A stretch of 64,000 nucleotides of DNA, from positions 62,001 to 126,000 of the forward strand of contig NZ_RHOH01000002.1 of the NCBI RefSeq assembly GCF_003946115.1. The letters run 5' to 3'. A program made the translations under genes and the position numbers. Position 1 is the stretch's first letter; the number at the start of each line of letters is the position of its first letter. The DNA is from Lacticaseibacillus daqingensis. Lineage in GTDB: Bacteria > Bacillota > Bacilli > Lactobacillales > Lactobacillaceae. Positions 53,118-60,702 of the stretch are shown in pieces. The notes beneath the pieces are model-generated. The model was not told where the DNA came from. It searched no databases and worked only from the letters and a program-made list of their open reading frames with translations.

Positions 53118-53327
53118 AAAAAATCTCATTAATTGTGAGCATCCTGAGGCGCGATGCCGCTGACAAGACAGATTGTGATTCAATTGTTTGATGTGAATAT
53201 TGAGTAAATTTGATGTGAATGGGCCATTAACAGAAGGATAGCGTTCCCAAAAACGAAAAATTATTTACCGAATGTGATTGTTCTCGGATATGCCAATCCT
53301 TTATACTAAATATTGTAGAGAAGGACA
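53118..53327 (+). promoter_or_regulatory. AT-rich region with direct repeats upstream of spx
   Basis: The 12-mer TTTGATGTGAAT occurs at 53187-53198 and 53209-53220, 22 bp apart, two helical turns. Related TTGTGA/ATGTGATT words lie at 53133, 53173 and 53272. A TTGTTC/TATACT promoter (53278-53283 and 53302-53307, 18-nt spacer) follows. Likely a regulated promoter of spx. Confidence 0.5.
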
Positions 53328-53357
53328 GTGACTGATCCAAGATGGGAGCGAGAGCTT

Positions 53358-53756
53358 ATGGTTTATCTGTACACATCAACAAGTTGCACCTCCTGCCGGA
53401 AGGCCCGTGCGTGGCTCAAAGCGAATAATATTCCCTTTGAGGAGCGTAATATCATGGCTGATCCGCTGACGGCCGCCGAGATTCGCCAGGTGATGGCGAT
53501 GACTGAAGACGGCACCGCCGAAATAATTTCCACTCGCTCGAAAATTTTTCAAGAACTCGGCGTTGAGTTGGATGACCTCACCGTGAGCCAGCTGGTTGAG
53601 CTGGTGGTGGCTCACCCAGGACTGTTACGGCGACCGATCATAATGGATAATAAGCGACTTCAGGTCGGCTATAATGAAGATGAGATTCGCCGGTTCCTGC
53701 CTCGTAGCGTTCGTGCATTGGAGCTACAGCAGGCCCAACTGCTTGCCGGGTTTTAG
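53358..53756 (+). CDS. spx: Transcriptional regulator Spx
   Basis: 132 aa ArsC-fold protein that binds the RNA polymerase alpha subunit and redirects it under thiol stress. The redox switch C10-x-x-C13 (STSCTSC), RSKIFQEL and LLRRPIIMD are typical. ATG 53358 behind GGGAGCGAG; the in-frame start at 53328 is rejected for lack of a site. The gene precedes mecA, as often in lactobacilli. It is probably one of several Spx paralogues. Confidence 0.92.
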   Translation: MVYLYTSTSCTSCRKARAWLKANNIPFEERNIMADPLTAAEIRQVMAMTEDGTAEIISTRSKIFQELGVELDDLTVSQLVELVVAHPGLLRRPIIMDNKRLQVGYNEDEIRRFLPRSVRALELQQAQLLAGF

Positions 53757-53771
53757 CCCGCGCATGGTTGT

Positions 53772-53819
53772 ACCGCGGTCCCCGTTGCCCATTCAGGGCA
53801 GTGGGGACCGCGGTTTTTG
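53772..53819 (+). terminator. Terminator of spx
   Basis: ACCGCGGTCCCC (53772-53783) pairs with GGGGACCGCGGT (53803-53814), inner TGCCC/GGGCA stem, then T-run. Confidence 0.92.
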
Positions 53820-53873
53820 CGGTCACTTGCATTCGCCAGTGTGAACGCGTAGAATGTCGAACGATGAGACTTC

Positions 53874-53882
53874 TGGTATACT
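53874..53882 (+). promoter_or_regulatory. Extended -10 promoter of mecA
   Basis: TGG-TATACT (53874-53882), 40 nt before the start codon. Confidence 0.5.
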
Positions 53883-53921
53883 AGAAGGAAAGCCATGCCG
53901 ATAAAGTGAGGTGCAGTCATT

Positions 53922-54608
53922 ATGGAAATGGAACGCATTAACGACGACACGATTCGCGTCTTGCTTGGAAACGATGACTTGGCGGAGCGGGGGATCACCG
54001 TCCTCGACCTGTTGGGTAACCACAAACAAATTGAAAACTTCTTCTACAGTATCCTCGATGAGGTGGATGCCGATCACAGTTTTGCGACCGACTCGGCGGT
54101 CACGTTTCAGGTCATGCCCAGCCAGGCGGGCTTGGAGCTCTTGATCAGCCGGAGCCTGGTCGATCAGGCGTCAGACGATGAAGACAACGCGCTTGATGCG
54201 CCTGAGGATGACGAGGGTGGCGTGCCGGACTTCATTCGCCAACAGCTCAATCAGCTGGACACGAACGGGGATCAGGACGCAACGGACGAAGGCGGCTTTA
54301 TCGCCGTCAATGAAGCGGGCAAGCAAGAGTTGGTCCTACAGCTGGCCGATTTTGAAGACTTCATCGGCCTTGCGCAAGTCTTGCGACTGGAAGGCGCCTC
54401 AAGCGACCTGTACCGCTACAATGCCCACTACTACCTCGTGCTGACGTTCTATCCGAACCATGTTTCCGTTGACGAGGCCCGCGATCAGATCGCCGTGGCG
54501 CTGGAGTACGGGGACAAGGTGGCCATCAGCTCAGCCGTACTGTCGGAGTATGGCCAATTACTGATGCCGACCAGCGCGCTGGAAACCGGCCGTTACTATT
54601 TCAAGTAA
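53922..54608 (+). CDS. mecA: Adaptor protein MecA
   Basis: 228 aa MecA, which delivers substrates such as ComK/ComX-type factors to ClpC-ClpP. The N-terminal substrate domain (MEMERINDDTIRVLLGNDDL) is joined by an acidic linker (about residues 85-125, DDEDNALDAPEDDEGG) to the C-terminal ClpC-binding domain (LADFEDFIGLAQVL onward). ATG behind GTGAGGTG. It has its own promoter and terminator. Confidence 0.95.
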   Translation: MEMERINDDTIRVLLGNDDLAERGITVLDLLGNHKQIENFFYSILDEVDADHSFATDSAVTFQVMPSQAGLELLISRSLVDQASDDEDNALDAPEDDEGGVPDFIRQQLNQLDTNGDQDATDEGGFIAVNEAGKQELVLQLADFEDFIGLAQVLRLEGASSDLYRYNAHYYLVLTFYPNHVSVDEARDQIAVALEYGDKVAISSAVLSEYGQLLMPTSALETGRYYFK

Positions 54609-54616
54609 GCACAACG

Positions 54617-54644
54617 AAGCAGCAGCATTCGCGGCTGCTTTTTT
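54617..54644 (+). terminator. Terminator of mecA
   Basis: AAGCAGC (54617-54623) pairs with GCTGCTT (54634-54640), then T-run. An outer GCAC/GTGC pairing extends it. Confidence 0.82.
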
Positions 54645-54713
54645 CGTGCACGGCCGATGGTTGACGCTCCCCTGGCAAGCGTGGTTAGATTAAGAAAAGA
54701 GAAGAGGCGCGTT

Positions 54714-55382
54714 ATGGCAAAAGAAATGAGATTTCACAGCGTGTTTGACATTATCGGGCCGGTAATGGTCGGCCCGAGTTCCTCCCACACGGCAGGCGCG
54801 GCGCGGATCGGCAAAGTTGTGCGTAACATTTTTGGGGAACAACCTGAGCGAGTGGACATATACCTTTATGAATCCTTTGCCAAGACCTATCGGGGCCACG
54901 GCACCGATATTGCGCTGGTTGGCGGTTTGCTCGGGATGGCGCCAGATGATGCGCGGCTCCCAGACTCACTGCGGCTCGCCCATGAGGCAGGCATCAAGGT
55001 CACCTTCGTGCCCAAAAGCGATAAGGTGGATCACCCGAATTCGGCGCGCATCATGCTGAGCCGAGGGGCGCACAAGCTGTCAGTGCTCGGGGTTTCGATC
55101 GGTGGAGGGAACATTCAGATCAGCGAGATCAACGGGTTCAAGATCTCGCTGAGCATGGGGACCCCGACCTTCATCACGGTGCACCAAGATGTGCCGGGGA
55201 TGATCGCCAAGGTGACACAGGTGTTCAGTGACGCTGGCATCAACATCGGGACGATGACCGTGACGCGAGAGTCCAAGGGCGAGAAGGCCATTATGATCCT
55301 TGAAGTGGACGACCGGCGACCGGACCTTGTCGCCACGCTGAAGGCGGTGCCGCATGTCGACAATGTCACGTACTTTGAGTAG
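54714..55382 (+). CDS. sdaAB: L-serine dehydratase, iron-sulfur dependent, beta subunit
   Basis: 222 aa beta subunit of the [4Fe-4S] L-serine ammonia-lyase (serine to pyruvate + ammonia). It begins SVFDIIGPVMVGPSSSHTAG, and a C-terminal ACT domain (about 148-222, FITVHQDVPGMIAKV) may bind serine. ATG 54714 behind GAAGAGG. The alpha subunit follows after 11 nt. Confidence 0.95.
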   Translation: MAKEMRFHSVFDIIGPVMVGPSSSHTAGAARIGKVVRNIFGEQPERVDIYLYESFAKTYRGHGTDIALVGGLLGMAPDDARLPDSLRLAHEAGIKVTFVPKSDKVDHPNSARIMLSRGAHKLSVLGVSIGGGNIQISEINGFKISLSMGTPTFITVHQDVPGMIAKVTQVFSDAGINIGTMTVTRESKGEKAIMILEVDDRRPDLVATLKAVPHVDNVTYFE

Positions 55383-55393
55383 GGGGAGCGACC

Positions 55394-56263
55394 ATGTTTA
55401 ACACAATTGCGGCATTAGTGGCCCAAAGCGCGGCGTATCCGTCCGTTGCGGCCTTCATGGTGGCCGTTGAGGCCGAGCAGTCTGGGCGCACGCCGGACCA
55501 GATTCGTGCGATCATGGGCCACAACCTCGACGTCATGGCCGAGTCCATTGCGCAGGGCGTTCAAGGCGTGAAGTCTGTCACCGGCCTGACCGGTGGTGAC
55601 GCCAAGCGCTTAGATGCGTACCTGACAGCGGGCGATAGCTACCTGGGAACAACGGCCCTGACCGCCGTGCGCAATGCGGTGGCGGTCAACGAGGTCAACG
55701 CTAAAATGGGCCTGATCTGTGCCACCCCCACCGCCGGCAGTGCCGGTGTGGTGGCCGGCTGCTTGATGGCAGTGCGCGAACAGCTCGGGCTGACGCGGGC
55801 GCAGCAGGTTGACTTTTTGTTCACGGCGGGTGCGTTCGGGCTGGTCATTGCCAACAATGCGGGGATCGCTGGCGCAGAAGGGGGCTGTCAGGCTGAGGTC
55901 GGTTCCGCCAGCGCGATGGCTGCCGCAGCGCTTGTTTGCGCTAAGGGCGGCACGGCCGACATGGCGGCGCAGGCGGTGGCCATCACGTTGGCAAACCTAA
56001 TGGGCCTTATCTGTGATCCGGTGGCAGGCTTGGTTGAGATCCCGTGCATCAAACGCAACGCGATGGGGGCGGCGCAGGCCCTGACCAGTGCAGACATGGC
56101 GCTAGCCGGGGTGCGCACCGTGATTCCACCAGACGAGGTGATCCAGGCCATGGATCGCGTGGGGCAGGCGATGCCGACGATCTTCAAGGAAACGGCGGAA
56201 GGCGGCCTGGCGACCACACCGACTGGGCTGAAGCTGCGCGAGCAGGTCTTTGGCCAGGCGTGA
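55394..56263 (+). CDS. sdaAA: L-serine dehydratase, iron-sulfur dependent, alpha subunit
   Basis: 289 aa catalytic alpha subunit. Segments ATPTAGSAGVVAGCL, GCQAEVGSASAMAAA and GLVEIPCIKRNAMGA carry the cysteines expected to hold the iron-sulfur cluster. ATG behind AGGGGGAG. Together with sdaAB it forms a two-gene operon ended by a strong hairpin. Confidence 0.96.
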   Translation: MFNTIAALVAQSAAYPSVAAFMVAVEAEQSGRTPDQIRAIMGHNLDVMAESIAQGVQGVKSVTGLTGGDAKRLDAYLTAGDSYLGTTALTAVRNAVAVNEVNAKMGLICATPTAGSAGVVAGCLMAVREQLGLTRAQQVDFLFTAGAFGLVIANNAGIAGAEGGCQAEVGSASAMAAAALVCAKGGTADMAAQAVAITLANLMGLICDPVAGLVEIPCIKRNAMGAAQALTSADMALAGVRTVIPPDEVIQAMDRVGQAMPTIFKETAEGGLATTPTGLKLREQVFGQA

Positions 56264-56264
56264 C

Positions 56265-56317
56265 CCACGCAAAAAGTGCGCTTCGATCGGCTTGATCAAA
56301 GCGCACTTTTTGCGTGG
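56265..56317. terminator. Bidirectional terminator between sdaAA and pyrD
   Basis: The 19-base arm 56265-56283 (starts CCACGCAAAAAG) is the exact reverse complement of 56299-56317. The T-runs lie within the stem on both strands. Confidence 0.85.
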
Positions 56318-56322
56318 TTGGA

Positions 56323-57261
56323 TTAAAGCGTCTTCAGTTGGCCCTTGAATTCATCAAGTGTGGCGTAACCCTTGGCCGTCATTTCAGCTTCGAGTTCCGA
56401 GGTCAGGCGGGCAAAGGCGGGGATGCCTTCCTCCTGAAGCACGGTTCCCAGTGAGACAAGGCTTGCCCCACAGAGGATCAGCTCGTACACATCGCGGCCG
56501 GTCGTGACCCCACCGGTGCCGATGATGGCGATGTCTGGCCGCAGGCGTTGCCGGAACGCACGCACGTTGGCTAAGGCGATCGGCTTGGCGTATGCGCCGC
56601 CGATGCCCCCGAAGCCGCCTTTTGGCCGGATCAGCGCGGTGTCGGTGGCGGTGTCGATCATCAGGCCGTTGCCAAGACTATTGATCGAGTTGATGAAAGT
56701 CAGCGGGTAGCGGTTCAGCAACGCCGCCATTGCGTCAAACTGGGCCAGGTCGAAGAATGGCGGGAGCTTGATGCCGGCTGGCTTCTTGAAAACCTTGAAC
56801 AGGTCATCGAGGATCTGTTCCGTGGTCTCTAAGTCGTAAGCGATCTGCGGTTTGCCCGGCACGTTCGGGCAGCTCAGGTTGAACTCGGTCAGGCCGGTGA
56901 AGTCGCTGGCCTGAATGGTTTTAGCCATCTCGGCGTAGTCCGCCGGGCCGGTGCCAGCGATGGAGAGGAAAATCGGTTGGGTCGGGTGGGTTTGCTGGAA
57001 CTTGATCGCGTAGTCCAAGTAGTACGCGAAGCCTTTGTTCGGCAGCCCCATGGAGTTGATACTGCCAAGTGTGAGGGCGGCGTAGCGCGGGGCCGGGTTG
57101 CCGTCGCGGGCCGCGGGGGTGCCGCTCTTGGTGACGAGGGTGCCGGCGACGCTTGCGGCCACTTCATCCAGCTCAGCTGCTGTCATACAGTGGACCCCGC
57201 TGGCGTTCATCAGCGGATTGTCAAACGTGTAGGGGCCGATTGTTGTCCGTAAATTGACCAA
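56323..57261 (-). CDS. pyrD: Dihydroorotate dehydrogenase, class 1A
   Basis: 312 aa fumarate-linked cytosolic PyrD (type 1A), dihydroorotate to orotate. NPLMNASGVHCMT, the catalytic-Cys loop FNLSCPNVPGKPQ, and the FMN-binding IIGTGGVTTGRD are intact. TTG 57261 is chosen: AAAGGAG lies 8 nt ahead, whereas the GTG at 57270 is part of that ribosome site. It stands apart from other pyr genes. Confidence 0.93.
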   Translation of the reverse strand: MVNLRTTIGPYTFDNPLMNASGVHCMTAAELDEVAASVAGTLVTKSGTPAARDGNPAPRYAALTLGSINSMGLPNKGFAYYLDYAIKFQQTHPTQPIFLSIAGTGPADYAEMAKTIQASDFTGLTEFNLSCPNVPGKPQIAYDLETTEQILDDLFKVFKKPAGIKLPPFFDLAQFDAMAALLNRYPLTFINSINSLGNGLMIDTATDTALIRPKGGFGGIGGAYAKPIALANVRAFRQRLRPDIAIIGTGGVTTGRDVYELILCGASLVSLGTVLQEEGIPAFARLTSELEAEMTAKGYATLDEFKGQLKTL

Positions 57262-57365
57262 AATTGCCACTCCTTTGAATTGTCCTGTGTGTCAGGCCTA
57301 ATTTAACCACAAAATGGGTGACTTGACCAGTCTCGGTGCACGCACCCGCCGCTGCGGCGCACACC

Positions 57366-57388
57366 AAAAACCGTCACGGTGGGCGGTT
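57366..57388 (-). terminator. Weak terminator of the small membrane-protein gene (reverse)
   Basis: Reverse strand AACCG (57388-57384) pairs with CGGTT (57373-57369), with inner CCGT/ACGG, followed by TTTTT. It overlaps the stop codon. The rest of 57262-57386 holds the pyrD promoter region, with only a TTAAAT-like -10 visible. Confidence 0.45.
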
Positions 57389-57560
57389 AGAGATAGGCGT
57401 TAAGTACCAGGGCCGCAATGGCCAAACCGGCGGCCGCCAGGGTGATGCGGCGCGGCCACCGCGGGGAGCGGTTCACAATCATCACAACCAGCCACACGGG
57501 TAGGCTGATGAGGAAGATCAAACCGGCCACCAGAAAAACGGTGAGCGTGATGCGGCTCAT
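57387..57560 (-). CDS. Small two-helix membrane protein
   Basis: 57 aa: MSRITLTVFLVAGLIFLISL begins helix 1 (about residues 5-29), then a basic loop NRSPRWPRR, then helix 2 (about 39-56). The ATG overlaps the TGA of the upstream gene (ATGA), so it is translated by coupling. No recognised family. The coding case rests on the overlap and the clear two-helix hairpin. Confidence 0.6.
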   Translation of the reverse strand: MSRITLTVFLVAGLIFLISLPVWLVVMIVNRSPRWPRRITLAAAGLAIAALVLNAYL

Positions 57561-57952
57561 TGGGCGATCCGGTGACTGGCCGGGGCGATCAAGCCGGCCA
57601 ACTGAGCCGCGCGCCGCCGGATCTCGGCGGGTGGGGCCTGTGGCAGGGTGAAGTCCGTGGTCATTTTGTGCGGGTTAAAGTCTGGTGTGACACTGACAAG
57701 GGAGTAGAACACATTGGGTTCTTCGCTGGCTGGCAGCTGGGTCAGCGTGTAGGCCGTTAAAGCCGCCTCATCTGCCGGCAGGTGGGCGAGAAAGTCCGCC
57801 AAGACGCGGTAAGAGTAGTAGACGGTTTCTTCGTAGATCACGCCCACGGCCTGTGCGTGGGGGATGTTGACAAAGCTGATCGTGTAGCCATGCGGCGTTT
57901 TTTCGTTACGGGCCGCGAAGTAGTAACGGCGGGTTGTTTTGGGCATCATCAT
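57557..57952 (-). CDS. Conserved hypothetical protein
   Basis: 131 aa soluble protein with KTTRRYYFAARNEKTPHGYTI near its start and a VIYEETVYYSYRVLADFLA helix; no recognised domain. Three consecutive ATGs (57952, 57949, 57946) follow AAAGGA; the first is reported. A reverse-strand TATAAT lies about 25 nt upstream (near 57977). Forms a coupled pair with the small membrane protein. Function unknown. Confidence 0.65.
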   Translation of the reverse strand: MMMPKTTRRYYFAARNEKTPHGYTISFVNIPHAQAVGVIYEETVYYSYRVLADFLAHLPADEAALTAYTLTQLPASEEPNVFYSLVSVTPDFNPHKMTTDFTLPQAPPAEIRRRAAQLAGLIAPASHRIAQ

Positions 57953-58068
57953 CGCATCCTTTCGTGTCTCTTTATTATTATAACACGGTTAAAATTGCGA
58001 GCAACTTATTTACCTTATTTTAATCATTGGCCTATGACCAACTTTTTGGACTTTTCGCGGTGGAGGTC

Positions 58069-58097
58069 TTGCAATCTGGCGTGATCCTCGATATAAT
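58069..58097 (+). promoter_or_regulatory. Promoter of tRNA-Gly
   Basis: TTGCAA (58069-58074), 17-nt spacer, TATAAT (58092-58097). Transcription would start about 7 nt before the mature tRNA. Confidence 0.85.
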
Positions 58098-58110
58098 AAT
58101 TCCTGTTGTT

Positions 58111-58181
58111 GCGGTTGTAGTTTAGTGGTAAAACTCCAGCTTCCCAAGCTGGCGTCGCGAGTTCGATTCTCGTCAACCGCT
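58111..58181 (+). tRNA. tRNA-Gly (anticodon CCC)
   Basis: Acceptor stem GCGGTTG/CAACCGC, D-arm GTTT/AAAC, anticodon stem CCAGC/GCTGG with loop TTCCCAA (anticodon CCC at 58143-58145, reads GGG), T-arm with TTCGATT. The 3' CCA is not encoded. A single-gene transcript followed by a hairpin. Confidence 0.95.
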
Positions 58182-58187
58182 TGATGG

Positions 58188-58213
58188 AACTGGTGCGTGA
58201 GCGCCAGTTTTTT
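58188..58213 (+). terminator. Terminator of tRNA-Gly
   Basis: AACTGGTGC (58188-58196) pairs with GCGCCAGTT (58201-58209) around GTGA, then T-run. It is enclosed by an outer stem CTTGATGG (58180-58187)/CCATCAAG (58218-58225). Confidence 0.88.
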
Positions 58214-58225
58214 GTTACCATCAAG

Positions 58226-58414
58226 GACTGCCGATGACAAAGAGGAAACCCTGCCTTGGGGTGCAGTGAGACCGCGGTCAGTGCGAGCGGTTCGCCGGGC
58301 GGGTGGCGCGCTTTGGAGGCACAGTTGAATATCGAGTGGACAATTTGTCAACAAGAGTGGTACCGCGGGGTGACTCGTCTCTTTCAGGATTCAGTGAAAG
58401 AGACGAGTTTTTTT
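58226..58414 (+). promoter_or_regulatory. T-box leader of argS
   Basis: A tRNA-sensing T-box riboswitch. Stem I starts with the GATGAC motif (58233-58238) and holds an AG-bulge/apical pattern around AGTGAGACCG and GCGAGCGGT (58265-58291). CGC at 58307-58309 is the likely Arg specifier. The conserved T-box AGAGTGGTACCGCGG ends near 58367. The terminator ACTCGTCTCTTTC/GAAAGAGACGAGT (58373-58385, 58396-58408) plus T-run is the off state. Uncharged tRNA-Arg should stabilise the antiterminator. No separate promoter is visible after the tRNA hairpin. Confidence 0.9.
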
Positions 58415-58439
58415 CGCAATCAAAAAGGAGGACATGACG

Positions 58440-60122
58440 ATGACATTCAAACAGCAAGTGGTGGCTGCGCTACACGCGGCCTTAGGGGCGGACCTCGACG
58501 TGGCCACGATTACGCAGGCCATTGAAACCCCGAAAACATCAGACTTGGGGGACTACGCATTCCCGACCTTTGCGCTGGCCAAGGTTTACCACAAGGCGCC
58601 GAAGATGATTGCCGCCGACTTAGTGGCCAAAATTGACGCGACCCCGTTTCAAGACGTGCAGGCCGTGGGCGGCTATGTGAACTTCTTTCTCGATAAGGTC
58701 AGCTACGCCCACAGCGTGTTGACCACGATCGCAGCGGACCCGGCACACTATGGCGACCAGCAACTGGGCCATGGCAACGTGCCGATCGACATGTCGAGCC
58801 CGAACATTGCCAAGCCGATGAGCATGGGGCACCTGCGATCAACCGTGATCGGGAACGCGTTGGCCAATATCCTGGCCAAGGTGGGGTATTCCCCGATCAA
58901 GATCAATCACTTGGGCGACTGGGGCACCCAGTTCGGCAAGCTGATCGTGGCGTACCGCAAGTGGGGGTCTGAGGAAGACGTCAAGAAGGACCCGATCCAC
59001 TACCTCGTGCAGTATTACGTGCAGTTCCACGAGGAAGCCGAAAAGGATCCAAGCTTGGACGATGAAGCGCGCGCCGTGTTCAAGCAGCTTGAGGATGGCG
59101 ACCCTGAGGTGCACCAGCTGTGGGCCTGGTTCCGCGAAGAGTCGCTGAAGGAATTCACCCGCATCTATGAGATGCTTGGGGTGTCGTTTGACTCCTTCAA
59201 CGGCGAGGCGTTTTACAACGACAAGATGAGCGGCGTTGTGGCGGAACTTGAGGCCAAGCACCTGCTGCACGAGAGCCAAGGGGCGGAAATCGTCGATCTG
59301 GCCAAGTACGACTTGAACCCGGCACTGATCAAGAAGTCCGACGGGGCCACGCTGTACATGACGCGCGACCTCGCTGCAGCCTTTTACCGGCACAACGCGT
59401 ACGACTTTGTGCAGTCGCTGTACGTGGTCGGCAACGAGCAGCGCGAACACTTCGATCAGCTCAAGGCCGTCATCAAGGAAATGGGTTACGATTGGGCAGA
59501 TGACATCCACCACATTCCGTTTGGCCTCATCACCTCAGGTGGCAAGAAACTCTCGACGCGTAAGGGCAACATCATCTTGCTGGAGCGCGTGCTGAATGAT
59601 GCCATCACGCTGGCCAAGGAACAGATCGCGGCCAAGCACCCAGATCTGGCGAATGCCGATCAGGTGGCGCATGACGTGGGCGTGGGCGCCGTGGTTTTCC
59701 ACGACCTGAAAAACGAGCGGCTGGATTCCTTTGATTTCAACCTAGAAGAAGTCGTGCGTTTTGAAGGGGAAACTGGGCCTTACGTCCAGTACACGAACGC
59801 GCGGGCGAACAGCATTTTAAGTAAAACGACTACCCAGCCGGCTGCCGAAGTGGCCCTGACCGATCCGAGCGCCTGGGACGTGCTTAAGACGCTGGGGGAT
59901 TACCCGGCGATCGTTGCGCGGGCGGCCAAGGCATATGAGCCATCGATCGTGGCTAAGTACGCGCTGCGCCTTGCCAAGGCCTTCAACAAGTACTACGCCA
60001 ACACCAAGGTGCTGGTCGATGACGCCGAGCTGCCGGCCCGCTTGGCAATGGTTCAGGCCACCACCGACGTGCTGACGAGCGCGCTTGCCCTTCTGGGGGT
60101 CGGCGCACCGACAGAGATGTAG
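58440..60122 (+). CDS. argS: Arginyl-tRNA synthetase
   Basis: 560 aa class I synthetase. N-terminal Add-1 domain (about 1-105), HIGH-type motif [22 protein letters not shown]-type motif KLSTRKGN, and an all-alpha anticodon domain with [18 protein letters not shown] 58440 lies 8 nt after AAGGAGG; the ATG at 58434 is too close. Controlled by the T-box leader. argR follows after 45 nt. Confidence 0.97.
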   Translation: MTFKQQVVAALHAALGADLDVATITQAIETPKTSDLGDYAFPTFALAKVYHKAPKMIAADLVAKIDATPFQDVQAVGGYVNFFLDKVSYAHSVLTTIAADPAHYGDQQLGHGNVPIDMSSPNIAKPMSMGHLRSTVIGNALANILAKVGYSPIKINHLGDWGTQFGKLIVAYRKWGSEEDVKKDPIHYLVQYYVQFHEEAEKDPSLDDEARAVFKQLEDGDPEVHQLWAWFREESLKEFTRIYEMLGVSFDSFNGEAFYNDKMSGVVAELEAKHLLHESQGAEIVDLAKYDLNPALIKKSDGATLYMTRDLAAAFYRHNAYDFVQSLYVVGNEQREHFDQLKAVIKEMGYDWADDIHHIPFGLITSGGKKLSTRKGNIILLERVLNDAITLAKEQIAAKHPDLANADQVAHDVGVGAVVFHDLKNERLDSFDFNLEEVVRFEGETGPYVQYTNARANSILSKTTTQPAAEVALTDPSAWDVLKTLGDYPAIVARAAKAYEPSIVAKYALRLAKAFNKYYANTKVLVDDAELPARLAMVQATTDVLTSALALLGVGAPTEM

Positions 60123-60146
60123 TATAATCAAGTTATCACAAACTTG
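60123..60146 (+). promoter_or_regulatory. argR promoter with palindrome at the transcription start
   Basis: TATAAT (60123-60128) is followed directly by CAAGTT-N6-AACTTG (60129-60146), which would cover the start point. It does not look like an ARG box (TNTGAATWWWWATTCANW-type). Operator or 5' hairpin. Confidence 0.45.
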
Positions 60147-60167
60147 CTTGAGTGGGGTGGAGCCGTC

Positions 60168-60623
60168 ATGAACAAGACTGAACGCCAAAGTGCGCTGGCA
60201 CGGATCATCAATCAAAAACCGATCGGCACGCAAGAGGAGCTGCTCAGCGAGCTCAAACGCGCCGGCATCGATGCGACGCAGGCGACGATCTCGCGCGACA
60301 TTCGCGAAATGCGGATCGTCAAAGCTCAGGATGCCACGGGCAGCGTGCGGTACACGCTGTTTCGCGGCGACTCGGAGTCGCAGCTTGAACGGCTCGCCAA
60401 CTCGGTGCGCGAGGTGGGGCTATCCATCACCCGCGTTGAGTTCCTCAACGTGATCAAGACGCTACCCTCGAATGGCAACCTGTTGGCGGCCATTCTCGAT
60501 GAAATCAAGTTTCCCCAGGTGGTGGGGACCGTGGCCGGGCACGACACTATTGTCGTCATTAGCCCGGATGTTGACAGCGCCATCTGGTTCAACGCGCAGT
60601 ACCAGCGCGCGTTTACGGACTAA
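60168..60623 (+). CDS. argR: Arginine repressor ArgR
   Basis: 151 aa ArgR/AhrC. N-terminal winged helix (RQSALARIINQKPIGTQEEL, ATISRDIREMRIVK) and C-terminal hexamerising arginine-binding domain (NLLAAILDEIKFPQVVGTVAGHD, with the GTVAGxDT loop). ATG 60168 behind GGGGTGGAG; the in-frame start at 60144 is rejected. It may be co-transcribed with argS as well as from its own promoter. Confidence 0.95.
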   Translation: MNKTERQSALARIINQKPIGTQEELLSELKRAGIDATQATISRDIREMRIVKAQDATGSVRYTLFRGDSESQLERLANSVREVGLSITRVEFLNVIKTLPSNGNLLAAILDEIKFPQVVGTVAGHDTIVVISPDVDSAIWFNAQYQRAFTD

Positions 60624-60627
60624 CATG

Positions 60628-60671
60628 AAATCGCCCGACCAACTCAACGAGAGCTGGCCGGGCGATTTTTT
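60628..60671 (+). terminator. Terminator of argR
   Basis: AAATCGCCCG (60628-60637) pairs with CGGGCGATTT (60659-60668), inner CCA/TGG pairs, then T-run. Confidence 0.9.
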
Positions 60672-60702
60672 GTGATGATGCAAGATTGTCATCGGCCCCC
60701 GC

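Noticed and set aside
57262-57386. PyrR-type attenuator upstream of pyrD
   Set aside because: No PyrR-binding loop sequence or terminator is found between the possible promoter and TTG 57261.
58182-58230. Independent promoter for the argS T-box
   Set aside because: No -35/-10 pair with 16-19 nt spacing was found; TTGATG and TTGTTA have no matching -10.
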